Part shown: in pieces, positions 45,470 to 53,324 of the stretch
Position numbering within the stretch: the stretch's first letter is position 1
How the letters are laid out: the number at the start of each line of letters is the position of its first letter
Assembly (NCBI GenBank): GCA_030432695.1
Contig: JAUILN010000001.1
Coordinates: 682,001-746,000 of the forward strand
DNA: 64,000 bases
Reading direction: 5' to 3'
Source of the DNA: a bacterium
GTDB taxonomy: Bacteria; Planctomycetota; UBA1135; UBA2386
Notes under the pieces: generated by a model
What the model was told of the DNA's origin: nothing
Seen by the model: only the letters and a program-made list of their open reading frames with translations
The model's database searches: none
Position numbers and translations under genes: made by a program

Positions 45470-45690
45470 GTGCGGGTTCGTCGGTCGGGGAGTTCCTCGT
45501 CGAGGAGCTTCTCCAGGTCGTAGCGGCAGGTGCCGCAGCCGGTGCTGGCGCCAGTGGCCTCCGCGAGCCGTTCGACCGAGTCGGCGCCGGCGCGGATCGC
45601 GCGACGGATGGTCAGCTCGTCGACGTCGCGACAGTAGCAGATACGCTGCGAAGGCGGATCGGGGTCGGTCGGATCACGAGGGAGGTTCAC
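45466..45690 (-). CDS. Bfd-like (2Fe-2S)-binding protein
   Basis: A 74-residue protein with the bacterioferritin-associated ferredoxin-type domain: ICYCRDVDELTIRRAI supplies the first CxC pair and STGCGTCRYDLEKLL the CxxC pair, binding one 2Fe-2S cluster. Such proteins transfer electrons, for example in iron release from bacterioferritin, or serve as cluster-binding modules. No bacterioferritin gene is nearby. A GTG at 45690 is the tentative start, about 20 residues before the first Cys; a longer start at an upstream ATG cannot be excluded. It is the first gene of the operon with four repeat proteins and kynA. Confidence 0.75.
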   Translation of the reverse strand: MNLPRDPTDPDPPSQRICYCRDVDELTIRRAIRAGADSVERLAEATGASTGCGTCRYDLEKLLDEELPDRRTRT

Positions 45691-45791
45691 GGGAAGGGGG
45701 CCGGAAGGCCCTCGGCCTCCGGAAACGTAGGCAGCGCAGGCTACACCGGTCGCCATCGTGGCGCGTGCTTCTCCCCGGAGCGGGGCCTCCT

Positions 45792-45797
45792 TATCCT
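45792..45797 (+). promoter_or_regulatory. Putative -10 element (TATCCT) of fhs
   Basis: TATCCT lies 37 bp before the GTG start of fhs, in the 143-bp spacer divergent from the Bfd-like gene. It matches the hexamer before xylA exactly. Confidence 0.35.
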
Positions 45798-45833
45798 GCT
45801 CGCCCCCTCGACCCCTGCTTGCGAGCACCCACC

Positions 45834-47525
45834 GTGAACGATCTCGAGATCGCGCGTCAGATCGCGCTTCGCCCGCTCCCCGAAGTCGCCCGCATCCTCG
45901 GTCTCGGCGACGCCGACCTCGAGCCCTACCGCCGCACGATGGCCAAGGTGCGGCTCGACATCATCGACCGCGAGCCGATCCGCCCGCGCGCCCGCTACGT
46001 GGTGGTCACCGCGATCACCCCGACACCGCTCGGCGAGGGCAAGACGGTGCACACCGTCGGCATCTCGCTGGCCCTCAACCGGATCGGCAAGCGCGCGGTC
46101 TGCACGATCCGCCAGCCGTCGATGGGGCCGGTGTTCGGCATCAAGGGCGGCGCGGCCGGCGGTGGCTGGTCGCAGGTGGTTCCGCCGGAGGACATCAACC
46201 TGCACCTCACCGGTGACTTCCACGCGGTCACCGCGGCGCACAACCTGCTCGCGGCGTTCGTCGACGCGTCGCTGCACTTCGACAACCCGCACGATCTCGA
46301 TCCGGCGCAGGTCACCTGGCGGCGGGTGCTGGACGTCAACGACCGCGCGCTGCGCGACGTCGAGGTGGCGCGCGGCGGCAAGGCCAACGGCACGCCGCGC
46401 GAGACCGGCTTCGACATCACCTCCTCCAGCGAGATCATGGCGGTGCTCGGCCTCGCCACCGACCTGCACGACCTGCGCGCGCGCCTCGGCCGGATGGTGG
46501 TCGGCTACGCCCGCTCCGGCAAGCCGGTGACCGCCGAGGACATCGGCTGTGCCGGTTCGATGGCGGCGCTGTTGCGCCACGCGATCGAGCCGACGCTGAT
46601 GCAGACCACCGAGGGCACCCCGGCGCTGATCCACACCGGCCCCTTCGCCAACATCGCCCACGGCAACTCGTCGATCGTCGCCGACCAGGTGGCGATGCGC
46701 GGCGCCGACTTCGTGGTGACCGAGGCCGGCTTCGGTGCCGACATGGGCGCCGAGAAGTTCTTCAACATCAAGTGCCGCGCGTCGGGTCTCAAGCCGCACG
46801 CCGCGCTGTTGGTCGCCACCGTCCGCGCGCTCAAGGCCCACTCCGGCAAGTTCGACATCGTCGCCGGCAAGCCGCTGCCGAAGGAACTCGGCCAGGAAGA
46901 CCTCGACGCGGTCCGCCAGGGCGCCGCCAACCTGGTCAAGCAGATCGAGAACGTGCGCCTGCACGGCGTGCCGGTGGTGGTCGCAGTCAACCGCTTCCCG
47001 ACCGACTCCGAGGCCGAACTCGAGCTGGTCCGGTCGATCGCCAAGGAGGCCGGCGCCTTCGACGCGCACGTCAGCACGCTGTTCAGCGACGGCGGCAAGG
47101 GCGGCGAAGCCCTGGCCGAAGCGCTGGTGAAGGCCGCCGACGAAGGCGAGACCTTCCGCTTCCTCTATCCCGAGGACGCCAGCCTCAAGCAGAAGATCGA
47201 GACCCTGGCCACCAAGGTCTACGGCGCCGCCGGCGTGGAGTACTCCGAGGTCGCCGAGCGCAAGCTCGCCCAGTACGAGGAGCTCGGCTATGGCCGCATG
47301 CCGATCTGCATGGCGAAGACCCAGTACTCGCTGAGCCACGACGCGACCCTCCGCGGCCGGCCCGAGGGCTTCACCTTCCCGATCAAGGACGTGCGCGTGG
47401 CCGTGGGCGCGGGCTTCGTGTATCCGCTGGCGGGTTCGATCATGACGATGCCGGGGCTGGGCCGGAATCCGAACGGGCTGCACATCGATCTGGACCGGAG
47501 CGGGCAGGTGCAGGGGTTGATGTGA
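45834..47525 (+). CDS. fhs: Formate-tetrahydrofolate ligase
   Basis: ATP-dependent synthesis of 10-formyltetrahydrofolate from formate and THF, feeding one-carbon metabolism. 563 residues, normal for the bacterial enzyme. The ATP-binding loop TPTPLGEGKTVHTVG is intact, along with RQPSMGPVFGIKGGAAGGG, DFHAVTAAHNLLAA and the C-terminal MTMPGLGRNP. The GTG at 45834 follows a -10-like hexamer. fdhD, 17 kb away, suggests that formate metabolism exists in this organism. A 7-bp hairpin follows the stop. Confidence 0.96.
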   Translation: MNDLEIARQIALRPLPEVARILGLGDADLEPYRRTMAKVRLDIIDREPIRPRARYVVVTAITPTPLGEGKTVHTVGISLALNRIGKRAVCTIRQPSMGPVFGIKGGAAGGGWSQVVPPEDINLHLTGDFHAVTAAHNLLAAFVDASLHFDNPHDLDPAQVTWRRVLDVNDRALRDVEVARGGKANGTPRETGFDITSSSEIMAVLGLATDLHDLRARLGRMVVGYARSGKPVTAEDIGCAGSMAALLRHAIEPTLMQTTEGTPALIHTGPFANIAHGNSSIVADQVAMRGADFVVTEAGFGADMGAEKFFNIKCRASGLKPHAALLVATVRALKAHSGKFDIVAGKPLPKELGQEDLDAVRQGAANLVKQIENVRLHGVPVVVAVNRFPTDSEAELELVRSIAKEAGAFDAHVSTLFSDGGKGGEALAEALVKAADEGETFRFLYPEDASLKQKIETLATKVYGAAGVEYSEVAERKLAQYEELGYGRMPICMAKTQYSLSHDATLRGRPEGFTFPIKDVRVAVGAGFVYPLAGSIMTMPGLGRNPNGLHIDLDRSGQVQGLM

Positions 47526-47549
47526 GGCGCGTCGCGCGCCGGGCCGGTT

Positions 47550-47568
47550 GAGTCACGGCTGGTGACTC
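47550..47568 (+). terminator. Short hairpin after fhs
   Basis: GAGTCAC (47550-47556) and GTGACTC (47562-47568) with a five-base loop lie 24 bp after the fhs stop. No T-tract. Confidence 0.45.
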
Positions 47569-47617
47569 CTGGGCCTCGCCGGTTCCGCCGGCGTCCAGCA
47601 TCCGGCACGATGCCCCG

Positions 47618-50395
47618 ATGCATCGCCTGCCGACGGCCCTGTTCCTGTCCGCGAGTCTGCTGCCGGCGCAGCAGTCCGCGGACGCGAGCCGCCCCGCATT
47701 CGAGCTGCCCGCGACCCGCGAGTGGTTCGAGTCGCAGCCAGACGTGCCGGGGCCGCTGCGCGTGCTGGTGGCAATCCGCGGCGATGCCGAGCCGATCGTG
47801 CTGACTCGGGGTGCGGTCGACGCCGCGGGGACCGTGCGGCCTGATGAACGGACCTGGCTGCCGCTCGGCGGTCTGTCTCCGCTCGCGCTGCACGAACTGG
47901 TGGAGTTCGAGATCGAAGGCGGGCTCGATCTCGACACCAGCCTGCGCGCCTGGGCGCCGCGCTTCGCGGTGCAGGTCGACGAGGGGCTGCAGTCGGTCAG
48001 CGTGCGGGCGTTGCTCGAAGGCGAGTCGAAGGCCGCGACCTTCCAGCGTTGGCTCGCGGCCGGGGAGGCCCCGCGACCGGCGGGCGAGCTGCTGGCGGAG
48101 CACGTGTTCCCGCGGGCGAACGGCGCCACCTGGGACAGCCTCGACAGCGAGGACCTGCTGCTGCAGGGTGCGCTCGAGGAGCGGCGCGGCGCGGCTTGGG
48201 ACGCGCTGGTCCGCGACACAGTGTCGCGGCGCTGGGGTGATGCCGAGCTGTGGCCGGTGCGTCCGGCGAACGCAGTGCCGCTGGCTGCTTGGCTCGATGG
48301 GCAGGCATACGCTTCGTGGCTCGATGGCGAAGTCGCGTCGGCAACCAGTCTGCACGTGCGACTCGACTCCATGCCGAGCGTCCTGCGCGCCGTGCTGCGA
48401 CCGCATGGCGTGAGGGCGCGTTGGGGCGACCACGAGCGCGGCGACGAGGTGCACGGCCGGTCCTGGTGGTCGGTCGACGGCCGGATGGATGTCCGGATGG
48501 TCTGCTACGACCGTGGCCTCGACGTCGCGGTGTTCCTGCTCGCCGCCGGAGAGGTCGAGGGCTACGTCGGCAACTGGACCAATCAGGCCGTGCGGCGCCT
48601 CGACCACGACCTCGGCGTGGAGGTCGTCGAGTCTGGGGAGTGGAACTCGGCGGTGGGGGCCGGCGGCCGCTTCGGTGGCCGCGGCGGCTTCCCCGAGCCG
48701 CCGGAACTCGCGCGTTCGTTGCTGGGCACCTGGACTGCGGAGCTGCCGCAGGTCGGCGATCGGCCGGCGCCGCGGATCGAGTTGCTGGTACCCAGCACCG
48801 ATCCCGAAGCAGCGCGGCTGTGGTTCGACGGGCGACCGCTCGCGGTCACGAGTTGGGGACGCGGCGAACGGGTCTCGCTCCGCGGCCTGGCCCCCGGCAA
48901 GGACACGCTGGAGTTCGATCTCACGCCGACGGAGGGCGGCCTGGACGGCGTGTTGATGGTCACGACCATGGACCTGAGTCGGATCCCCTGGCGGATCCGC
49001 TTCGAGCCAGCGGCCGAGGAGCGGAGCTGGCCGACCTGGCTGCCGCGAGTGGTGTACGAGACCGGCCTGCCGGCCAAGGTGTCGGCATTGCACCGCGCGA
49101 CGCGGCGCGGCGGCGGAGTGTTCGCGGTGAGCAACTCCCAGGGCATGCGTTGGACCGGGACCTACGGCCACGCCGACGCCGCGGGCCGCCTGCCGATGCG
49201 CGACGATCAGCTGATCCCGCTCGGCAGTCTGTCGCGGACCATCTCGGCGCTCGCCGCGATGGAGGTGCTGTACGACCCCGAGGTCGCGATCGGTCCCGCC
49301 ACGCGGCTCGAGGACGCCTGGGGCGATGCCGCGCCCGAGCTGCCGAAGGCCGTGCGCGGCCTCACCCTCGACAACCTGCTGCACAACGAGACGCTGGCCG
49401 AGTTCGAGCTGCGCGTCGAGCCCGGCGGGCAGGATCTGGACCTGCCGCGCCTGCTCGAGGACTTCGCGCTGCGCCGCCCGGGTTGGGTCAGCGGCTCGCC
49501 CCACGACGACCTGTCGGTCGGCCTCCTCTGCGAAGCGATCGTCCGCGCCAACGGCTACCGGAGTTGGAGCCGTCACATCGCCCAGGGCTACGGCCGCGAG
49601 ACCTTCTACACGGTCCTCGGCGCGGAGAGCGCCGGCCCCGACGCCACCGACCTGCAGCGCCTCGGCCCCGACGGCCGCCCGCGCCCGTGGACGACCGGTG
49701 CGTTGCCCGGCATCGCCGACCTCTGGGGCCAGCCGCTCGACGCCCTGCGCCTCGGCGAGATCGCGCTCTACCAACTGGGGGCGAGCGACGACTTCGCGGT
49801 CACCCTCGACCTGCTGCGCGGCGCAGAGATCGACGACGGCGCCGGCCGCGGCTTCGACGGCGTGCTCTGGGAGGATCGGCGCGAGGGCGAGGTGCGGCGA
49901 CTGACCGTGTGGCCCGCGCTGGATCTGGTGGTTTTCGGCTTCGCCAACCAGGGGGACGGCGCGGACCTGCGCGCGATGGAGCAGCAGGTCCTCGATGGCT
50001 ACGAGGCGGGTGGCGCGGCCAACTCGCGCCGCCTCATCGACTCACGCGGCGACTTCGACGCGTCGGGCATCTACGCCGTCGAACTCGACACCGTGCTCGG
50101 TCCACTGCAGTGGGGACTCGAGATCGAACTCGAAGAGCACCAACTCGGCGAGGTGATCACCTTCTCGAACAACACCTTCGTGAACCTCGTCGACGGCGAG
50201 GAGCGGGAGTTCCGGTTGCAGTATGAGGACGAGGACCGGTTGGTGGGAACCGTCGCGTTGGACGATGGCGCGGAGCTGGCCTTCGCGCTCGAGACCGCGT
50301 GGCTCGGCCCGAACCTGTCGGGCATCGCGATCGTGCGGCGGGGGGATGGGGCGCGGGTGCCTTATCGGGTGACGTTGCGGCCCAAATCGGAGTGA
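47618..50395 (+). CDS. Secreted protein with two degenerate serine-hydrolase (S12-like) halves
   Basis: A 925-residue protein with a signal peptide (about 1-18). The C-terminal half (from about residue 480) follows the S12/beta-lactamase fold order: GGGVFAVSNSQGMRWTGTYGHAD, then LIPLGSLSRTISALAAME at the active-site helix, DNLLHNE, DDLSVGLLCEAIVRANGY, LYQLGA and a C-terminal strand block. In the helix the SxxK motif reads SLSR, so the general-base Lys is lost. The N-terminal half has a fainter copy (TWLPLGGLSPLALHELVEFE) with no SxxK either. A last beta domain of about 110 residues follows (FDASGIYAVELDTVLGPLQW). It is probably a non-catalytic secreted protein; function unknown. Confidence 0.65.
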   Translation: MHRLPTALFLSASLLPAQQSADASRPAFELPATREWFESQPDVPGPLRVLVAIRGDAEPIVLTRGAVDAAGTVRPDERTWLPLGGLSPLALHELVEFEIEGGLDLDTSLRAWAPRFAVQVDEGLQSVSVRALLEGESKAATFQRWLAAGEAPRPAGELLAEHVFPRANGATWDSLDSEDLLLQGALEERRGAAWDALVRDTVSRRWGDAELWPVRPANAVPLAAWLDGQAYASWLDGEVASATSLHVRLDSMPSVLRAVLRPHGVRARWGDHERGDEVHGRSWWSVDGRMDVRMVCYDRGLDVAVFLLAAGEVEGYVGNWTNQAVRRLDHDLGVEVVESGEWNSAVGAGGRFGGRGGFPEPPELARSLLGTWTAELPQVGDRPAPRIELLVPSTDPEAARLWFDGRPLAVTSWGRGERVSLRGLAPGKDTLEFDLTPTEGGLDGVLMVTTMDLSRIPWRIRFEPAAEERSWPTWLPRVVYETGLPAKVSALHRATRRGGGVFAVSNSQGMRWTGTYGHADAAGRLPMRDDQLIPLGSLSRTISALAAMEVLYDPEVAIGPATRLEDAWGDAAPELPKAVRGLTLDNLLHNETLAEFELRVEPGGQDLDLPRLLEDFALRRPGWVSGSPHDDLSVGLLCEAIVRANGYRSWSRHIAQGYGRETFYTVLGAESAGPDATDLQRLGPDGRPRPWTTGALPGIADLWGQPLDALRLGEIALYQLGASDDFAVTLDLLRGAEIDDGAGRGFDGVLWEDRREGEVRRLTVWPALDLVVFGFANQGDGADLRAMEQQVLDGYEAGGAANSRRLIDSRGDFDASGIYAVELDTVLGPLQWGLEIELEEHQLGEVITFSNNTFVNLVDGEEREFRLQYEDEDRLVGTVALDDGAELAFALETAWLGPNLSGIAIVRRGDGARVPYRVTLRPKSE

Positions 50396-50523
50396 GCGGC
50401 GGCGTTCGCCGGCCACCGGATGGGCTGGCCTGCGGGGGTGTGCTGCGCCCGCGCCGAGCGGTGCTGTGTGCACCTGATGCTCCCCTCGCGACGGGACTTC
50501 GCGACTCGCGGCAGCGGTTCGGC

Positions 50524-50529
50524 TACGCT
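50524..50529 (+). promoter_or_regulatory. Putative -10 element (TACGCT) of the TIR operon
   Basis: TACGCT lies 23 bp before the GTG start of the first TIR gene, followed by the purine-rich ribosome-binding stretch GAGAGAG (50541-50547). Confidence 0.4.
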
Positions 50530-50552
50530 CCGCAGCCACTGAGAGAGTCCTC

Positions 50553-53324
50553 GTGGCCGATCCATCGAACCGTCCGCTCGTCTTCCTGTCCCACGCGCAC
50601 GCGGATCGGGCGTTCCTCGACGCGGAGGTCATGCCCTTCCTCCGTGCGCAGGAGCTGAACGACGAGCTGAAGCTGTGGGACGACCAGCTCATCGGCGTCG
50701 GCGACAACTGGTACGCCGAGATCGCCGACCGGCTCGATGAAGCGGCGGTCGCGATCCTCCTGGTCACGCCCCAGTTCCTCGCCTCGGCATTCTGCAAGCG
50801 CGAGGAGATTCCGGTGCTCCTCCAGCGCGCGCGACGCGGCGAGCTGCGCGTGTTGCCGCTCTACGCCGAGCCGAGCCTGTGGCAGACCGAGCCGTGGCTC
50901 GCACGGGTGCGGATGTGGCCGAACCCGGACAAGGCGCTCAGCGAACATCGCAGGCCGCAGCGTCAGCGCCTCATGGCCGAGTTCACGCAGCGCGTGCTCG
51001 AGGCGGTCCGGTCGCCGGCGCAGCCCGAGGACTGCGAGCGGCGGTTCGACGCGCCGCACCCGCGCTACGACCTGCACCGTCTGCCGAAGACGGGATCGCT
51101 GCTGTTCGGCCGGCGCGAGGAGATCCGGCAGCTCGACGCGGCGTGGGATGGTGGGAAGACGCAAGTGGTCGCGTTCACCGCGGGCGGCGGCGTTGGCAAG
51201 TCGACTCTCGTGCGCGTCTGGGCCGAGATGCTGGCCGAGGACGAGTGGCGCGGTGCGCAGCGCGCGTATGCGTGGTCGTTCTACAGCCAGGGCACGGGCC
51301 GGCTGACCGACTCGGAGACGTTCTTCAACGACGTGCTCACGTGGTTTGGAGCGAAGGACTGGGGAGGCCGCTCGCTGTGGGATCGGGCCGACGCGCTGGT
51401 GGAGTGCCTGCAGAGGGAACGCACGCTACTGCTGCTCGACGGGGTCGAGCCGATGCAGTCTGGCGAGGAGGTCGACCGCGGGAGTCTGCGCGACCCGGGC
51501 CTGCGGACGCTGCTGGAGGAGCTGGCGCGTCGGGGCCACCCGGGTCTCTGCGTGGTGACAACCCGCGAGCGCCTCGCGGACCTCGCGGATGCCGAAGAGC
51601 CGGCAGTCCTGCACTACGACCTTGATCGGGTTTCAAGCCTCTCCGGCCGCGCGCTGCTGCGGGTCGACCGAGTGCGGGGCGAAGATGCCGAATTGGAAGC
51701 GGCTGTTGAGGACCTGTACGGCCAGGCACTCGCTGTGTCGCTACTCGGCAACCTGTTGCGAGATGGTGGAGGAACGCCGCACGTATCGGGGGCGAAGGCC
51801 TTGCCCGCGCTGAGGTACTCCTTGGAGGAAGGCGGCCACCCACGCCGGGTGCTGGACGCGTGGGAGCAGCGCCTCGGCGAAGGGCCGGAGCTCGAGCTGC
51901 TGCACCTGGTTGGACTGTTCGATCGACCCGCCGACCCCGCGGCGCTGCGCGCTGTGGTCGAGGGGGAGGAACAGCGCGGGCTCAACAAGCACCTACGCAC
52001 GGCAGACTTCGACAGCGTCGTTGCACGGTTGCGAGATGCCGGGCTCCTCGCGCGAGCGAGTTCGCACGACGACGCAGTCGACACGCATCCGATCGTGCGG
52101 GAGCACTTCGGCGCGCGACTGTACGAGCGGCACCCGAAGAGCTGGGTCGAAGGCCACCGTCGGCTCTACGAGCACCTCGTATCCTCGACCGAGGAGCGGC
52201 CCGACACCCTCGCCGAGATGCAGCCGCTGTTCTCGGCGGTGGCGCACGGCTGCGCGGCGGGGCTCCGGGCGCAGGTATTCGATGACGTCTACCATCACCG
52301 CCTGGTGCGTGGGGGCGAGGACTACCTCGTGAAGAGACTGGGGGCCTTTGCTGCGGACTTGAGCTGCCTGTCGCTCTTTTTCGACGAGCGATGGAGTCTT
52401 CCCTGGTCGGGGTTCAGTGCCGCGGACCAGAGCTGGGCTCTGTCCACCGCGAGCTATCTTCTGCAAGGGCTGGGGCGCCTGCGAGAGGCGCTTGAACCCG
52501 TGCGAAACGCGCTCGTCGCAGCGGGTGCGGCGGAGGACCCAAAGAACGCTGGAATCAGGGCAGGCCGCCTTAGCGATATCCTCCTCGCGCTCGGAGACCT
52601 GTCGCAAGCGGAGGCTGTTGCGCGCGAGGCCGTCGAACTCGCGAACACGAGCCGGGACGGGACTGTGCGAATGCTCATGCTCACGACCCATGCGTACGCT
52701 CTGCACCATATTGGCCACGATGCAAGGGCCCGGAGTCTGTTCATTGAGGCTGAGCGCATACAGGCCGAAGTGCATACTGAATATCCTTTGCTCTATTCCC
52801 TCCAGGGTTATCGATATTGTGACCTGCTTCTCGCCGTCGGTGATGCGAGTTCTGCACTTCAGCGCGCGACACAGACGCTTGAGTGGGCGACGGTGAGAGG
52901 GATGTCCCCGTTGTCGATCGCGCTCGACCACCTCACCCTCGGTCGAGCGCATTTGCAGGTGTTTCCCCCGGACTTCGCCGCTGCGGAGTCATGCTTCCGC
53001 GCTGCAGTGGATGGGCTGCGCGCCGCCGGTGCGGCTGATCATATCCCCCGTGGTTTCCTCGCCCGCGCCGCTTTCCACCGCCTCCGCGACGACCTCCCCT
53101 TCGCGCACCGAGACCTCGACGCCGCGCAGACCATCATCCTCCGCAGCGGCCTGCGCCTGTTCGAGGCAGACCTTGCCCTTGAGCGCACGCGGTGCCGCCT
53201 TGCCCAGCACGATCGGGATGCCGCTGGAGCGACCCTTCAGCGCGCCCGCGAACTCATCGAAGCGATGAACTACGGCCGCCGCCGTCCCGAACTCGTCAGG
53301 CTCGAAGAGGAGCTCGCTCGATGA
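50553..53324 (+). CDS. TIR-NTPase-TPR protein (bacterial NLR-like), copy 1
   Basis: A 923-residue cytoplasmic protein. The N-terminal TIR domain (about 7-145) has VFLSHAHAD, the loop LIGVGDNWYAEIADRL and the SAFCKREE segment whose Glu84 matches the catalytic Glu of TIR NADases. A STAND/NB-ARC-like NTPase follows: GGGVGKST at 211-218, TLLLLDGVEP (Walker B, about 291-300), VVTTRER at 335-340, and THPIVREHF in the place of the MHD-type motif. From about 600 it is helical with TPR-like repeats, the likely sensor. Known relatives deplete NAD+ when phage is sensed; that role here is inference. GTG start with GAGAGAG upstream. The stop overlaps the next gene (ATGA). The DNA around 52690-52840 is clearly AT-richer than the genome background, suggesting transfer. 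Confidence 0.9.
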   Translation: MADPSNRPLVFLSHAHADRAFLDAEVMPFLRAQELNDELKLWDDQLIGVGDNWYAEIADRLDEAAVAILLVTPQFLASAFCKREEIPVLLQRARRGELRVLPLYAEPSLWQTEPWLARVRMWPNPDKALSEHRRPQRQRLMAEFTQRVLEAVRSPAQPEDCERRFDAPHPRYDLHRLPKTGSLLFGRREEIRQLDAAWDGGKTQVVAFTAGGGVGKSTLVRVWAEMLAEDEWRGAQRAYAWSFYSQGTGRLTDSETFFNDVLTWFGAKDWGGRSLWDRADALVECLQRERTLLLLDGVEPMQSGEEVDRGSLRDPGLRTLLEELARRGHPGLCVVTTRERLADLADAEEPAVLHYDLDRVSSLSGRALLRVDRVRGEDAELEAAVEDLYGQALAVSLLGNLLRDGGGTPHVSGAKALPALRYSLEEGGHPRRVLDAWEQRLGEGPELELLHLVGLFDRPADPAALRAVVEGEEQRGLNKHLRTADFDSVVARLRDAGLLARASSHDDAVDTHPIVREHFGARLYERHPKSWVEGHRRLYEHLVSSTEERPDTLAEMQPLFSAVAHGCAAGLRAQVFDDVYHHRLVRGGEDYLVKRLGAFAADLSCLSLFFDERWSLPWSGFSAADQSWALSTASYLLQGLGRLREALEPVRNALVAAGAAEDPKNAGIRAGRLSDILLALGDLSQAEAVAREAVELANTSRDGTVRMLMLTTHAYALHHIGHDARARSLFIEAERIQAEVHTEYPLLYSLQGYRYCDLLLAVGDASSALQRATQTLEWATVRGMSPLSIALDHLTLGRAHLQVFPPDFAAAESCFRAAVDGLRAAGAADHIPRGFLARAAFHRLRDDLPFAHRDLDAAQTIILRSGLRLFEADLALERTRCRLAQHDRDAAGATLQRARELIEAMNYGRRRPELVRLEEELAR

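Noticed and set aside
47288..49774. Long minus-strand open frame opposite fhs and the degenerate hydrolase gene
   Set aside because: It lies antisense to genes with clear family motifs, and its composition is that of a reverse-strand shadow.
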